Below, piece after piece: positions 1-8,201 of a stretch of 20,240 nt of DNA; the first letter of the stretch is position 1, and the number at the start of each line of letters is the position of its first letter. The stretch comes from UBA4416 sp046345275. Its GTDB lineage: Bacteria > Bacteroidota > Bacteroidia > B-17B0 > Aurantibacillaceae. The translations under genes were made by a program, and so were the position numbers. Where the stretch lies: positions 1-20,240 of the forward strand of contig JBKDJY010000176.1 of NCBI GenBank assembly GCA_046345275.1, read 5' to 3'. A model generated the notes under the pieces. It searched no databases. It worked only from the letters and a program-made list of their open reading frames with translations, and was not told the origin of the DNA.

Positions 1-59
1 TTTAAAAAGAGTGCGTTTGTTTTTTTGCCTTTATCATACACAGGTGGGCGGATTTTGAA

Positions 60-215
60 ATTTTTCAGCGATAGCTGTCATTTAAGCGAAGGGTAGGCAT
101 GAGCAGGAGGGCTTAAATTATCAGCGGTTTCGTTAAGGAAGCCAAAAGCGATGCAACGAAAATCGCCTTAAAATTTTAAAAGGGTTTTGCCTACTTTTGC
201 CCTCAAAAGTAGGGA
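60..215. repeat. GC-richer multi-hairpin intergenic element
   Basis: This stretch is denser in G and C than the AT-rich sequence around it and is packed with inverted repeats: CAGC/GCTG (66-69, 74-77), ATTTAAGC/GCTTAAAT (80-87, 111-118), TTTCGTT/AACGAAA (128-134, 155-161), GCGAT/ATCGC (148-152, 162-166) and a perfect 10-bp pair CCTACTTTTG/CAAAAGTAGG (190-199, 204-213). I find no convincing gene in 1-486: the frame open from the left edge on the plus strand ends at about 93, and the minus-strand frames are short and lack start codons. It could be a dispersed repeat or MITE-like element, or the body of a structured RNA that ends at the terminator at 319-349. The hairpins are seen directly; both interpretations are inference. 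Confidence 0.5.
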
Positions 216-318
216 AAAAGAAATTCTGAGTTTTTGAGCAAGCTCTAATTAACAAGAACATACCCAACTTACATTTTTGTTTTTTACCTTCTCTAAAACA
301 TTAATTCAAATATTTTGT

Positions 319-349
319 AACCATAATGAAATGAACTTATGGTTTTTTT
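319..349 (+). terminator. Intrinsic terminator
   Basis: AACCATAA (319-326) pairs with TTATGGTT (337-344) around a 10-nt loop, and the stem runs directly into a T-tract (343-349). On the minus strand there is no T-run after the stem, so it works only for plus-strand transcripts. No plus-strand gene lies before it in the window, so it must end a transcript that enters from the left or one covering the hairpin block at 60-215. The stem is AT-rich and therefore of moderate strength. Confidence 0.5.
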
Positions 350-419
350 AAACGCTAATGTGAAAAAATTTTCCCGCCCTAGTCTTTCGTAATAACAACA
401 AGTGTGGTAGGTTTTACTT

Positions 420-458
420 CGTCATCGTTTGTAACGATTAAGACGTGGGAATTTTTTT
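420..458 (+). terminator. Weak hairpin plus T-run, possible terminator
   Basis: ATCGTT (424-429) and AACGAT (433-438) form a 6-bp stem with a TGT loop, enclosed by CGTC (420-423) and GACG (442-445). A T-run begins at 452, which is further from the stem than in a typical terminator. It may be a second terminator for plus-strand transcription or simply a hairpin. I see no matching T-run that would serve ftsX on the minus strand. Confidence 0.2.
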
Positions 459-486
459 ATTTAAAAATTTGAATGATACAAGTTAA

Positions 487-1356
487 TTAAAAATGTAAAT
501 CATCTGTTTTTAAACGCAAATATTTTCTGACGGAAAGGGCTGCGCTTAACCCTGAAATTAAAATTCCTAAAACCACAATGCCCCCAAATAGTAACACTAA
601 AAGATTAGGGTCTTGTAATTTTAACAAATCAGGAATATACTTTGTACTTAAAATTAAAAATCCAGCAATTAAAAATCCAGCTAAAAATCCAGCTATTAAG
701 CCTTGTTTAATTCCTTTAAAAATAAAAGGTTTTCTAATAAAGCTTTGAGTAGCACCAACCAAATACATGGTTCTGATTAAAAAACGTTTTGAATAAATAG
801 ATAAACGAATGGTATTATTTATAAGTACAACGGCTACTATAAGTAATAAACCACTAAACACTAAGATGTAAATGCTAATGAAACGAGCATTATTATTCAC
901 CTGCTGTATCATGTTTTTATGATAAATAACTTCTTTAACAAAATGCTTTTGTAAAATTTCTTTTTCAAATAATGTTAAGCTATCAACGTTGGCATAATCA
1001 GAATTTAATTTCACTTCCAGAGATGACAATAAAGGATTGTATCCCAAAAAAGTTATAAAATCTTCGCCTAAATCATTTTGAAGTTTTTTTGCAGCAAGCT
1101 CTTTGCTAATATAATCAACATCTTTGGCGTAAGGTGACGAACTAATGTCTTGCTTTAGCAAATCTAATTCTATCTGACTTGTGGTATCTTTTAAAACAAT
1201 TTGAAAACCAATATTTTCTTTAATATGATTTGATAGCTGCTTCGCATTAATTACAACCAAACCCAATAAGCCCAACATAAATAACACCAAAGCCAAACTA
1301 ATAACAACTGTTATTTGCGAAGCAATGGTTTTTTTTGATAGGGTTGTTAAGGCCAA
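487..1356 (-). CDS. ftsX: Cell division protein FtsX (FtsX-like permease)
   Basis: This 289-residue protein has the FtsX layout: a short cytoplasmic N-terminus, a first membrane segment at about 15-37, an extracytoplasmic domain of some 120 residues, then three more membrane segments at about 159-180, 218-236 and 251-273. A loop after the second segment reads MYLVGAT and is followed by a Phe/Gly-rich stretch, as in the family. FtsX pairs with the ATPase FtsE in the inner membrane, where the complex links the division ring to cell-wall hydrolase activation. FtsE is not in this window. The gene lies 89 bp downstream of trmD on the same strand, so the two could share a transcript. The third membrane segment is encoded by a short imperfect tandem repeat near 655-700 (GFL repeated), which is ordinary for a hydrophobic helix. 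Length matches the family and the ATG start is clear. Confidence 0.9.
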   Translation of the reverse strand: MALTTLSKKTIASQITVVISLALVLFMLGLLGLVVINAKQLSNHIKENIGFQIVLKDTTSQIELDLLKQDISSSPYAKDVDYISKELAAKKLQNDLGEDFITFLGYNPLLSSLEVKLNSDYANVDSLTLFEKEILQKHFVKEVIYHKNMIQQVNNNARFISIYILVFSGLLLIVAVVLINNTIRLSIYSKRFLIRTMYLVGATQSFIRKPFIFKGIKQGLIAGFLAGFLIAGFLILSTKYIPDLLKLQDPNLLVLLFGGIVVLGILISGLSAALSVRKYLRLKTDDLHF

Positions 1357-1445
1357 GTTTTGTTAATTTTAAAGAGCGAAGGTAGTTTTATAAAACAACT
1401 ATTTTAGGTGGTTTAAAACTAATAATTAACAGTTAAATGTTGGTT

Positions 1446-2114
1446 TTATAAGTTTGGCCGCTTTAATTTAGTTCTTAAAATAGATTGTTCATGTCTCCAT
1501 TCCTCAATTTTTTGATTGTGTCCACTCAACAAAATATCTGGCACTTTCCATCCTTTATAGTCTGCGGGTCTAGTATAGCTGGGGGGAGAAACTAAGTTAT
1601 CCTGAAATGAATCTGATAGCGCAGAAGTTTCGTCATTTAATACCCCAGGAATCAGTCGGATGATGGCATCGCATAAAACAGCAGCGGGCAACTCGCCACC
1701 GCTTAAAACATAATCTCCAATTGAAATTTCTTTTGTAATAAGGTGTTCGCGTATTCGTTCATCAACGCCTTTGTAATGACCACATAACACAATGATGTTT
1801 TTTAAAGTAGAAAAATAATTGCAAGATGCTTGTGTCAATTGTTCCCCATCAGGAGCCATGTATATAATCTCATCATACGTTCGTTCCTTCTTTAATTGAT
1901 TGATGCAATTGTCAATTGGTTCAATCATCATTACCATTCCTGAACCACCACCAAATGCGTAATCGTCCAATTTTCGGTGAGGGTCTAGGCCATAAATTCT
2001 TAAATCAATAACATTGATGTCAACTATTTTTTTTTGAGCAGCTCGCTTTAAAATGCTATGATTAAATGGGCTTTCTAGTAAAGGAGGGTGTACGGTAATA
2101 ATATCAATTCGCAT
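1446..2114 (-). CDS. trmD: tRNA (guanine-N1-)-methyltransferase TrmD
   Basis: TrmD methylates N1 of guanine 37, next to the anticodon, in tRNAs with G36G37, using S-adenosylmethionine, and so prevents +1 frameshifting. The 222-residue protein carries the SPOUT-fold signatures: CGHYKGVDER at 111-120, IGDYVLSGGE at 132-141 (the trefoil-knot cofactor site) and RPADYKGWKVPDILLSGH at about 182-199, which holds the catalytic Asp region. The glycine-rich FGGGSGMVM at about 54-62 is also typical. Length fits the family. It is transcribed divergently from the secreted-protein gene that starts at 2211, and ftsX follows on the same strand. I found only a poor -7-like sequence (TAGTCTTG, 2131-2138) upstream and no matching -33 box, so its promoter is not assigned. 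Confidence 0.96.
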   Translation of the reverse strand: MRIDIITVHPPLLESPFNHSILKRAAQKKIVDINVIDLRIYGLDPHRKLDDYAFGGGSGMVMMIEPIDNCINQLKKERTYDEIIYMAPDGEQLTQASCNYFSTLKNIIVLCGHYKGVDERIREHLITKEISIGDYVLSGGELPAAVLCDAIIRLIPGVLNDETSALSDSFQDNLVSPPSYTRPADYKGWKVPDILLSGHNQKIEEWRHEQSILRTKLKRPNL

Positions 2115-2150
2115 GGTTTTACTTATTATACAAGACTAAAATTACCATTA

Positions 2151-2181
2151 TTTTTATTAATAATTTAGATTGGTATCTTTA
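2151..2181 (+). promoter_or_regulatory. Candidate Bacteroidota-type promoter for the secreted-protein gene
   Basis: TATCTTTA (2174-2181) matches the Bacteroidota -7 element TAnnTTTG in five of its six fixed positions. A TTTT (2151-2154, consensus TTTG) lies exactly 19 nt upstream. Transcription would begin near 2186, giving a leader of about 25 nt before the ATG at 2211. Spacing and match are good, but the region is AT-rich, so chance matches are easy. Confidence 0.45.
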
Positions 2182-2210
2182 CCAAGAAATTACTTTAAAA
2201 TTTGAAACAA

Positions 2211-3017
2211 ATGAAAAGTTTATTAGTCGGAATAATTTTATTTTTTAGTTTTTTTTCTTTTGCTCAAAAAGATAATAACGATGTAAAAATAAATGAAAAA
2301 GTTAAGTTTATTTATAAAGATACATTTGTTGAAACTGATCATTTCAAAATCTACATAGTTGATGCCGTAGCCACCGCCAATTATAGTAAGTTTAAATTGA
2401 GGGTATTTAATAAAACAAATGATTATCTTTTGGTAAAACCTGCGGAGTTTGCTCTTATTGCCGGAGGAGGAAATTTTTCAAGCAGTGATAAAAATTTTGT
2501 TGTTCCTCCCAACGAAGAATCTTCTAAGGTCATTGATTTCAAATTTGCTGGACTTCGCGTAACAAACTACACTTTAAATTTTAATGGCATTTACAAAGCA
2601 TCAGCATTAGTTAAACCGCTTAACATTCCTAATTTTGTTTTCCCAGCAGAAACCAATCAGTTTACTGTAGGTCAAATAGCCTGCACTTTAAAAAGTTCTA
2701 AAATAGAAACTGAAAAATCAGTTGCTAAATTTGATTGTGTGTATTCGGGTGATGGCGTATTAATTTTAGATCCTTATAAATCTTCAGCAGTGATGTCTAA
2801 TGGGGCTGCGAATGAAAATAAGAAAAAGTATAATGGTACAATTTTGGAAAAAGGAAATAATGAAGACTTTACAATTGTTTTTGAAGAAATGGCGGGCGCA
2901 GGTGATATGAAAAAACTAGGATTTGCAGTTAAATGGAACGACTCGTTTAAAGAAACCAAATTAGCAGCTTTAAAGGCTGTTCAACTGGAAGTAGTAAAAG
3001 ATATAGAAAAACAATAA
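2211..3017 (+). CDS. Secreted or periplasmic protein of unknown function
   Basis: The frame can be extended to a TTG at 2202, but the ATG at 2211 gives a clean signal peptide (MKSLLVGIILFFSFFSFAQ) that ends in Ala-Gln, a usual cleavage end in this phylum, so I take 2211 as the start. The mature part is about 250 residues, rich in alternating hydrophobic and polar residues, which suggests beta-sandwich domains. It has no Cys at the +1 position, so it is not an obvious lipoprotein. No catalytic motif is visible and I do not recognise the family. It lies 57 bp upstream of the glutaryl-CoA dehydrogenase gene on the same strand, but nothing suggests a shared role. A role as an exported soluble protein is inference from the signal peptide only. 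Confidence 0.75.
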   Translation: MKSLLVGIILFFSFFSFAQKDNNDVKINEKVKFIYKDTFVETDHFKIYIVDAVATANYSKFKLRVFNKTNDYLLVKPAEFALIAGGGNFSSSDKNFVVPPNEESSKVIDFKFAGLRVTNYTLNFNGIYKASALVKPLNIPNFVFPAETNQFTVGQIACTLKSSKIETEKSVAKFDCVYSGDGVLILDPYKSSAVMSNGAANENKKKYNGTILEKGNNEDFTIVFEEMAGAGDMKKLGFAVKWNDSFKETKLAALKAVQLEVVKDIEKQ

Positions 3018-3074
3018 TCAATTTAAAGTGTTTTAGTATAAGCAGTGAGAACATTAATATTTAAATTTTAGAAA

Positions 3075-4259
3075 ATGGCTACAGATAATTTTCAATCGCA
3101 TGATTATTACTTAATGGATGAATTGTTAAGTGATGAACACAAATTAATAAGAGATGTTGCCCGTGCGTGGGTTAAAAAGGCCGTTACGCCAATTGTTGAA
3201 GAGGCCTGTCAAACAGCCACATTTCCAAAACAATGGATTAAAGGGTTAGCAGAAATTGGTGCTTTTGGGCCGTATATTCCTACCGAATATGGTGGACAAG
3301 GACTAGATCAAATTTCATATGGACTAATCATGCAGGAACTTGAGCGAGGAGATAGCGGTTTGCGGTCAACAGCATCTGTTCAAAGCTCATTGGTGATGTA
3401 TCCCATTTATGCTTATGGTAGTGAAGCGCAAAAGAAAAAATATTTACCTAAACTAGCTACTGGCGATTTAATGGGATGTTTTGGTTTAACGGAGCCTGAT
3501 CATGGAAGTAATCCAAGTGGAATGCTTACTAACTTTAAAGATGCCGGAGATGGAAAAAATGTGATTTTAAACGGTGCTAAAATGTGGATTAGTAATTCTC
3601 CCTTTGCTGATATTGCAGTTGTTTGGGCAAAAGATGAAACTGGTGAAATTCGTGGAATTATTGTTGAAAGAGGAATGCCTGGTTTTACAACTCCTGAAAC
3701 TCATGGTAAATGGAGTTTGAGAGCTAGTGCAACTGGCGAATTAGTTTTTGCAAATGTATTGGTTCCTAAAGAAAATATTTTACCAAATGTGAAGGGCTTA
3801 AAAGGTCCCTTGGGCTGTTTAAATTCTGCACGTTACGGAATTTCATGGGGAGTCATCGGGGCAGCATTGGATTGTTACGATAGCGCTTTGCGTTATAGTA
3901 AAGAACGTATTCAGTTTGGTAAACCAATTGGCGCATTTCAATTAACGCAAAAAAAATTGGCTGAAATGATTACTGAAATTACTAAGGCTCAATTATTAAC
4001 TTGGCGTTTGGGTGTTTTAAAAAATGAAAACCGTGCAACACCTGCTCAAATTAGCATGGCAAAACGTAACAACGTAAACATGGCCTTACAAATTGCTCGC
4101 GAAGCACGTCAAATACACGGTGGAATGGGTATTACAGGAGAATATCCGATTATGCGCCACATGATGAATTTAGAATCAGTTATTACTTATGAAGGAACAC
4201 ATGATATTCATTTATTAATAACAGGCATGGATATTACAGGTTTTAATGCGTTTTCTTAA
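3075..4259 (+). CDS. gcdH: Glutaryl-CoA dehydrogenase (acyl-CoA dehydrogenase family)
   Basis: This FAD enzyme oxidises and decarboxylates glutaryl-CoA to crotonyl-CoA in lysine and tryptophan breakdown. The 394-residue sequence fits this subgroup rather than generic acyl-CoA dehydrogenases: it has RSTASVQSSLVM at 97-108 with the Arg (97) and upstream Glu (90) that handle the glutaryl carboxylate, GLTEPDHGSNPS near 137-148 and WISNSPFADI near 171-180 in the FAD-binding core, ARYGISWGVIGA near 252-263, and TYEGTHDIH at 371-379 holding the catalytic Glu373. Length is that of the mature mammalian enzyme. The next gene downstream is a DUF4286-like protein 70 bp away on the same strand. No electron-transfer flavoprotein or other lysine-degradation gene is in the window. 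The subgroup call rests on these motifs; a closely related glutaryl-CoA-type dehydrogenase of different substrate is the main alternative. Confidence 0.9.
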   Translation: MATDNFQSHDYYLMDELLSDEHKLIRDVARAWVKKAVTPIVEEACQTATFPKQWIKGLAEIGAFGPYIPTEYGGQGLDQISYGLIMQELERGDSGLRSTASVQSSLVMYPIYAYGSEAQKKKYLPKLATGDLMGCFGLTEPDHGSNPSGMLTNFKDAGDGKNVILNGAKMWISNSPFADIAVVWAKDETGEIRGIIVERGMPGFTTPETHGKWSLRASATGELVFANVLVPKENILPNVKGLKGPLGCLNSARYGISWGVIGAALDCYDSALRYSKERIQFGKPIGAFQLTQKKLAEMITEITKAQLLTWRLGVLKNENRATPAQISMAKRNNVNMALQIAREARQIHGGMGITGEYPIMRHMMNLESVITYEGTHDIHLLITGMDITGFNAFS

Positions 4260-4329
4260 ATTAAAGTGATTAGTAAAAAATCTACCCAATTTTTTTTAAG
4301 ATGTTTACTTTTTAAAAAGACTAAAAAAC

Positions 4330-4629
4330 ATGTACATATATAATGTAACGGTTAGTATTGAAAAATCCTTAGTCGAAGATTGGTTAAACTGGATGAAGAC
4401 AGTACATGTGCCAGACGTCTTGAATACAGGACATTTTATTGAAAACAAAATATGCAGGGTTTTAAATGTTGAAGATGAAGGCGCTACTTTTTCTGTTCAA
4501 TATACTTTCAAAGCATTGGAGGAAATAGAAGCTTATCAAAAAAATCATGCACAACGTTTACAAGCAGATCATAGTAAACGATACGAAGGAAAATACGCAG
4601 CATTTAGAACTGTATTAGAAATAATTTAA
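4330..4629 (+). CDS. DUF4286 family small protein
   Basis: A 99-residue soluble protein that starts MYIYNVTVSIE and contains WLNWMKTVHVPDVL near 18-31, followed by a second beta-rich half with FSVQYTF near 54-60 and YQKNHAQRLQADHSKRY near 69-85. This pattern matches my memory of DUF4286, a short Bacteroidota family with a ferredoxin-like (dimeric alpha/beta barrel) appearance that often lies just upstream of rsmA, as it does here (178 bp gap). Its function is not known. The repeated His and Trp residues could be ligands, but that is guesswork. It may share a transcript with gcdH upstream; rsmA has its own candidate promoter. Confidence 0.75.
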   Translation: MYIYNVTVSIEKSLVEDWLNWMKTVHVPDVLNTGHFIENKICRVLNVEDEGATFSVQYTFKALEEIEAYQKNHAQRLQADHSKRYEGKYAAFRTVLEII

Positions 4630-4660
4630 TGAAATTTTTATTTATAGCCGGCTAAAAAAA

Positions 4661-4692
4661 TTGATGATTGAGCTTTAATTGCCTATACTTTG
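4661..4692 (+). promoter_or_regulatory. Weak candidate promoter for rsmA
   Basis: TTGA (4661-4664) lies 19 nt upstream of TATACTTTG (4684-4692), which resembles the Bacteroidota -7 element TAnnTTTG but has one extra base between TA and TTTG. It sits in the 178-nt gap before rsmA and would give a leader of about 110 nt. A perfect palindrome TAGCCGGCTA (4645-4654) lies just upstream. It has no room for a loop, so it is more likely a protein-binding or chance palindrome than a terminator. Confidence 0.28.
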
Positions 4693-4807
4693 CTTATTAC
4701 TACTCGCTTAATTGCTAACCAACTTAATATCAAACAAGCGCTAATAAGTAAAAATGAATCTATTCGCGTTTTAGATATAAATTTCCAAGATTTAATTAAA
4801 TAATATT

Positions 4808-5581
4808 TTGAGTCAACCCATCAAAGCAAAAAAACATTTAGGTCAGCATTTTTTGCATGATTTAAATATTGCACAAAAAATAGTAAAATCATTACCCGAA
4901 ACTGCTAATGCCGTTATTGAAATAGGCCCAGGTACAGGTGTTTTGACGCAATATTTAATTGAGAAAGAAAACTTTAAAGCTTTTGATATTGATAGAGAAT
5001 CGATTGATTTTTTGAAAGAAAAATATCCACAATATGCTCATAAGATTTTTTTCCAAGATTTTTTAGAAGCAGATTTAAATACGATCATAACAGAAAAGCA
5101 TTATAATATTATTGGAAATTTTCCTTATAATATTTCTACACAAATTATGTTTAAAGTATTAGATCATCGTCATCACATTAATTACTTGGTTGGCATGTTT
5201 CAAAAGGAAGTAGCACAACGCATTGCTGAAAAACCAGGTTCGAAAACATATGGCATTTTAAGTGTATTATTGCAAGCATTTTATAAAATAGAATATTTGT
5301 TTACTGTGCACGAACAAGTATTTACACCACCACCTAAAGTTAAATCAGCAGTTATTCGATTAACAAGAAATGCAAGCCAAACATTGAACTGCAATGAAGA
5401 ATTATTTTTTAAAGTTGTGAAAGCCTCATTTAATCAACGAAGGAAAACGATTCGTAATTCAATAAAATCATTATCTGGGAATCATGAGATTGATTCAATT
5501 TATTTAGACAAACGCGCTGAACAATTATCAGTTAACGATTTTGTAGAATTAACGATGGCTGTTGAAAATGCAATGAATTAA
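4808..5581 (+). CDS. rsmA: 16S rRNA (adenine1518/1519-N6)-dimethyltransferase RsmA (KsgA)
   Basis: RsmA dimethylates two adjacent adenines in helix 45 near the 3' end of 16S rRNA late in 30S assembly, using S-adenosylmethionine. The protein has the family start AKKHLGQHFL at 7-16, the SAM-binding IEIGPGTG at 37-44, and the catalytic NFPYNIS at 104-110 (NLPY in many relatives), followed by the substrate-binding C-terminal helical region. The 257-residue length is normal. The start codon is TTG: an in-frame TAA at 4793-4795 closes the frame upstream and the only other near-start codon is an ATT, so TTG at 4808, just before the conserved N-terminus, is the best choice. It is convergent with the SUMF1-like gene, whose stop is 63 bp away. 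I see no clear terminator in that gap. Confidence 0.95.
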   Translation: MSQPIKAKKHLGQHFLHDLNIAQKIVKSLPETANAVIEIGPGTGVLTQYLIEKENFKAFDIDRESIDFLKEKYPQYAHKIFFQDFLEADLNTIITEKHYNIIGNFPYNISTQIMFKVLDHRHHINYLVGMFQKEVAQRIAEKPGSKTYGILSVLLQAFYKIEYLFTVHEQVFTPPPKVKSAVIRLTRNASQTLNCNEELFFKVVKASFNQRRKTIRNSIKSLSGNHEIDSIYLDKRAEQLSVNDFVELTMAVENAMN

Positions 5582-5643
5582 TTTGGATGCGCTTTAAAAA
5601 ATAAATTATCATTAATTGGTTTCAACTTTTCATGAAATGTGAA

Positions 5644-6420
5644 TTATTTTTTTATGATACAAACACATCTAAAACCAACCCAAGCATTGGCTTTGGTATA
5701 TTCTAATTCTTTCCCAACCCTACATTCTTCAATTCTATTTCTCCAACTTCCACCTTTGCTAATGCCTTTTTCTGAGACCATTTCAGCAACATTTCCTAAC
5801 ATATTGTATAAACCAAACCAATTTTTATGATAGGAGTAAACTGGGGTGGTTACATCTCCTCCCGTATCAGGAGAGTAAAAATCACCATTTAAGTTTGGGT
5901 GTAAAAAATTAAATTGATAATTTCCTTTCTCATCTTTTCCATTATTTAATAAAAACATGGTTGAAGTTTCTGCGAGCATTTCCCATTCAGTTTTACTAGG
6001 CAAACGAAATTCAAAATTTTGATGATTAAAATCTTTTTTAATAGTCAAAAGTGTTTTTACACGGTTCGTTCTCCATTTACAAAATGCGTTTGCTTGTTCA
6101 TGGCTAATTCCTACTACTGGAAAATTTCGATAAGCAATATGGCGGTAATAATATTTTACATAAGGTTCGTTATTAGATAATTTTTCCCTCCAACAGGTAG
6201 TATCGGGTAAGCTTGCAAGATGCTCTTTTGAATTTGAACCATAAATTGTTTTTGTCCAATATTCATACTCTTGCCAAGAAAAATTTGTAACTTCGGAATT
6301 GTCCGCAAATAAAGTATCATTAATTTGAACCGTTCCAGGCGGAATAAACGATTTTAATTTTTTAGTGAATGCTAAATCAATCATTGAAATGAAGAGAATA
6401 CAAAAGATTTTTTTCATCAT
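5644..6420 (-). CDS. SUMF1/FGE-fold exported protein, probably not a true formylglycine-generating enzyme
   Basis: The 258-residue protein has an N-terminal hydrophobic signal-like segment (about 4-18) and then a formylglycine-generating-enzyme (FGE-sulfatase) domain: PVVGISHEQANAFCKWRT at 101-118, RLPSKTEWEMLA at 139-150, GLYNMLGNVAEM at 203-214, GGSW at 223-226 and VGFRC at 248-252. True FGEs have a copper-binding Cys directly after GGSW; here Arg takes that place, although a Cys (233) lies further on, so sulfatase-activating activity is unlikely. Non-catalytic SUMF-fold proteins are common in Bacteroidota, for example the gliding/secretion proteins GldK and GldJ. It is the last gene of an operon, starting 2 bp after the stop of the membrane protein, itself behind a sigma factor gene. 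A structural or ligand-binding periplasmic role linked to that regulator is inference. Confidence 0.8.
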   Translation of the reverse strand: MMKKIFCILFISMIDLAFTKKLKSFIPPGTVQINDTLFADNSEVTNFSWQEYEYWTKTIYGSNSKEHLASLPDTTCWREKLSNNEPYVKYYYRHIAYRNFPVVGISHEQANAFCKWRTNRVKTLLTIKKDFNHQNFEFRLPSKTEWEMLAETSTMFLLNNGKDEKGNYQFNFLHPNLNGDFYSPDTGGDVTTPVYSYHKNWFGLYNMLGNVAEMVSEKGISKGGSWRNRIEECRVGKELEYTKANAWVGFRCVCIIKK

Positions 6421-6422
6421 AT

Positions 6423-8201
6423 TTAAACGCCTAATGCTTTTTTAAAATCAACGATATTATCAATACTAGCGCTGATTTCAGTCAAATTAAATTTATTGTT
6501 TTTAGATGCTTTATGTTTCATAAAGTTTTCTGTATTACAAACAAAAGTTTTTCCATTTGCGATGATGCATAAACTATATTTTTCGTTAGGATTACAGCGC
6601 AATGGCTCTGCTGGATTTAAATAATAAACTAAATTTTTATCAGTACAAACTAAATAAATACCAGTCAAATTTATGAGCGGTTGAGTTTCATTCACTAAAT
6701 ATGTGGGACGAATGGTTTCGCCTTGTGGCATTGAATTTGGGCAATCAGAGTTGTAAATTCCAAAATTTGATACTTGAAATATTCTTGTCACGCGTTGTTG
6801 ATTTCCAATTGTGTTAAATTGCTCTTGTAACTGCACTTCACGCTCTTGTTTTATTTTAATCTGTTCCTTTATTAAATTATCGGTCAGTCTTTTTTGCTCG
6901 GCTATATATTCAGCTTGTTTCTTTTCAAACTCTTCCTTTAATTTTTTTTCATCCGTCAACCTTTTTGCCAAGACGCTTTTATATTCAGTAAATTTAGCAT
7001 CATACTGTTTTATAGCTTCTTCATAATCCTTTCCACTAAGTGCGGGATAAACAATTAATTTTTCGACACGCTCCCTCAATTTTAATGTGAGAAGATAATT
7101 TTTACCCTTTTGAGTTCCTTCACTAATCTCTGCGCTACCCCATGTGATATCAGCAAGTTTTGGGTTGTAATTTTTATTTTCGGAGCCAACCTCAAACACC
7201 ATATTTTTAAAAGTAGCAAGCTCTGGAAATTCTTTAGCACTTACATCCAGTTGAAATTGAGGCCTTCCTTCAACAACTTTAGAAGGCTTTATGGGTTCAG
7301 TAACTTTCGGTAATTGATTTATTTTTTTAGAGTAACTTATTTTTTCTTGTTCAATTTTTGGAGGAATGGCATCAATTTGTTTTTGAATGGTTTCGGTTTT
7401 TTCATTAATTAGATTCAATTCATTTTCATCACTAGAGCGCAATTCATTTTTCTTTTTTAGATTTTTTAATGAGTTGTCACGGTGCAAGTATGTCCAATTT
7501 TTTTTGATGGTATCCAAAGCATACATGTTAAATTTATCAGCAGTTTGAGAAGATTGTAATTCAATAATTATTTCCTTTTTAGGATGAATGAAAATGGGTT
7601 CATTATTTTGAAACCCTTTAATATCAATCATACCAGCACTTTCTAAATGTGTATGAATACCAGCACTATCGTATTTCATTGGGATTCCACTGGCGATAAT
7701 ATCAGCTTGATGATGAAATTCTCTAAATTGAATTTCAACATCACCGATAATTTCTTCACCTTTTTTATTTACAAAAGAATTTTTTGGTATTATAATTTTT
7801 GAATTGGATTGTGTTTTTAATGTTGCACCTTTCTCATTTTTAATTTTAAACTTTTGATAAGGGATGGTCAATTTTGAAATAGGAGGCGCAATGAAGGCTT
7901 TTTTTAAATCAACACTTTGATTGTTGATTTTATTTTTTTGACTAACATTTATTTTATCTTTTGATGAATTTTTTGATGGTTGATTTTTAAATACAGAAAA
8001 ATAAGTTACCGTGCATAATACTGTCATGCCAGCAATAATTGTAGAATAGGTCACTTTTTTATTTTTTAAAAAACCAGAATCGTTGCGAGCTTTCTCAATG
8101 CTTTGTTGCTTAAATTTTTTTAATAATTCATCAAAATCTTTTCGTGAATTAATTTCTTCTTCATTCAAAGGCTTTCTGTTTAGGTTAAATTTAGTTGCCA
8201 T
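6423..8201 (-). CDS. Single-pass membrane protein of unknown family, candidate sigma-factor partner
   Basis: I do not recognise the family. The 592-residue protein has a charged cytoplasmic N-terminus of about 50 residues, one membrane helix at about 51-71, a linker, then a beta-rich domain at about 100-235. This contains IIIPKNSF and a following EIQFREFHHQADIIASGIPM stretch reminiscent of ZU5-like or carboxypeptidase-regulatory-like folds. A Lys/Glu-rich coiled coil lies at about 395-460 and a Cys-containing C-terminal region at about 470-592. Its ATG overlaps the end of the sigma factor gene by 11 bp (ATGGCAACTAA), so translation is probably coupled. Position, topology and size suggest a membrane anti-sigma factor or signal-transducing partner with its sensor part outside. 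I see no recognisable zinc-binding anti-sigma domain in the N-terminus, so this is inference from context. Confidence 0.8.
   Translation of the reverse strand: MATKFNLNRKPLNEEEINSRKDFDELLKKFKQQSIEKARNDSGFLKNKKVTYSTIIAGMTVLCTVTYFSVFKNQPSKNSSKDKINVSQKNKINNQSVDLKKAFIAPPISKLTIPYQKFKIKNEKGATLKTQSNSKIIIPKNSFVNKKGEEIIGDVEIQFREFHHQADIIASGIPMKYDSAGIHTHLESAGMIDIKGFQNNEPIFIHPKKEIIIELQSSQTADKFNMYALDTIKKNWTYLHRDNSLKNLKKKNELRSSDENELNLINEKTETIQKQIDAIPPKIEQEKISYSKKINQLPKVTEPIKPSKVVEGRPQFQLDVSAKEFPELATFKNMVFEVGSENKNYNPKLADITWGSAEISEGTQKGKNYLLTLKLRERVEKLIVYPALSGKDYEEAIKQYDAKFTEYKSVLAKRLTDEKKLKEEFEKKQAEYIAEQKRLTDNLIKEQIKIKQEREVQLQEQFNTIGNQQRVTRIFQVSNFGIYNSDCPNSMPQGETIRPTYLVNETQPLINLTGIYLVCTDKNLVYYLNPAEPLRCNPNEKYSLCIIANGKTFVCNTENFMKHKASKNNKFNLTEISASIDNIVDFKKALGV

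Noticed and set aside
1..93. Open frame from the left edge on the plus strand
   Set aside because: Short, ends at a TAG, and overlaps the hairpin block; the translation shows no protein-like features I can support.
655..700. Tandem-like repeat of an AAAAATCCAGC unit in ftsX
   Set aside because: It encodes a hydrophobic GFL-rich membrane helix and is explained by that composition.
2131..2138. TAGTCTTG as a promoter -7 element for trmD
   Set aside because: One mismatch in the -7 element and no TTTG-like sequence at the proper distance upstream.
5629..5652. TTTCATGAAA followed by a T-run as a terminator after rsmA
   Set aside because: The palindrome has no room for a loop and the T-run is separated and overlaps the end of the opposite gene.
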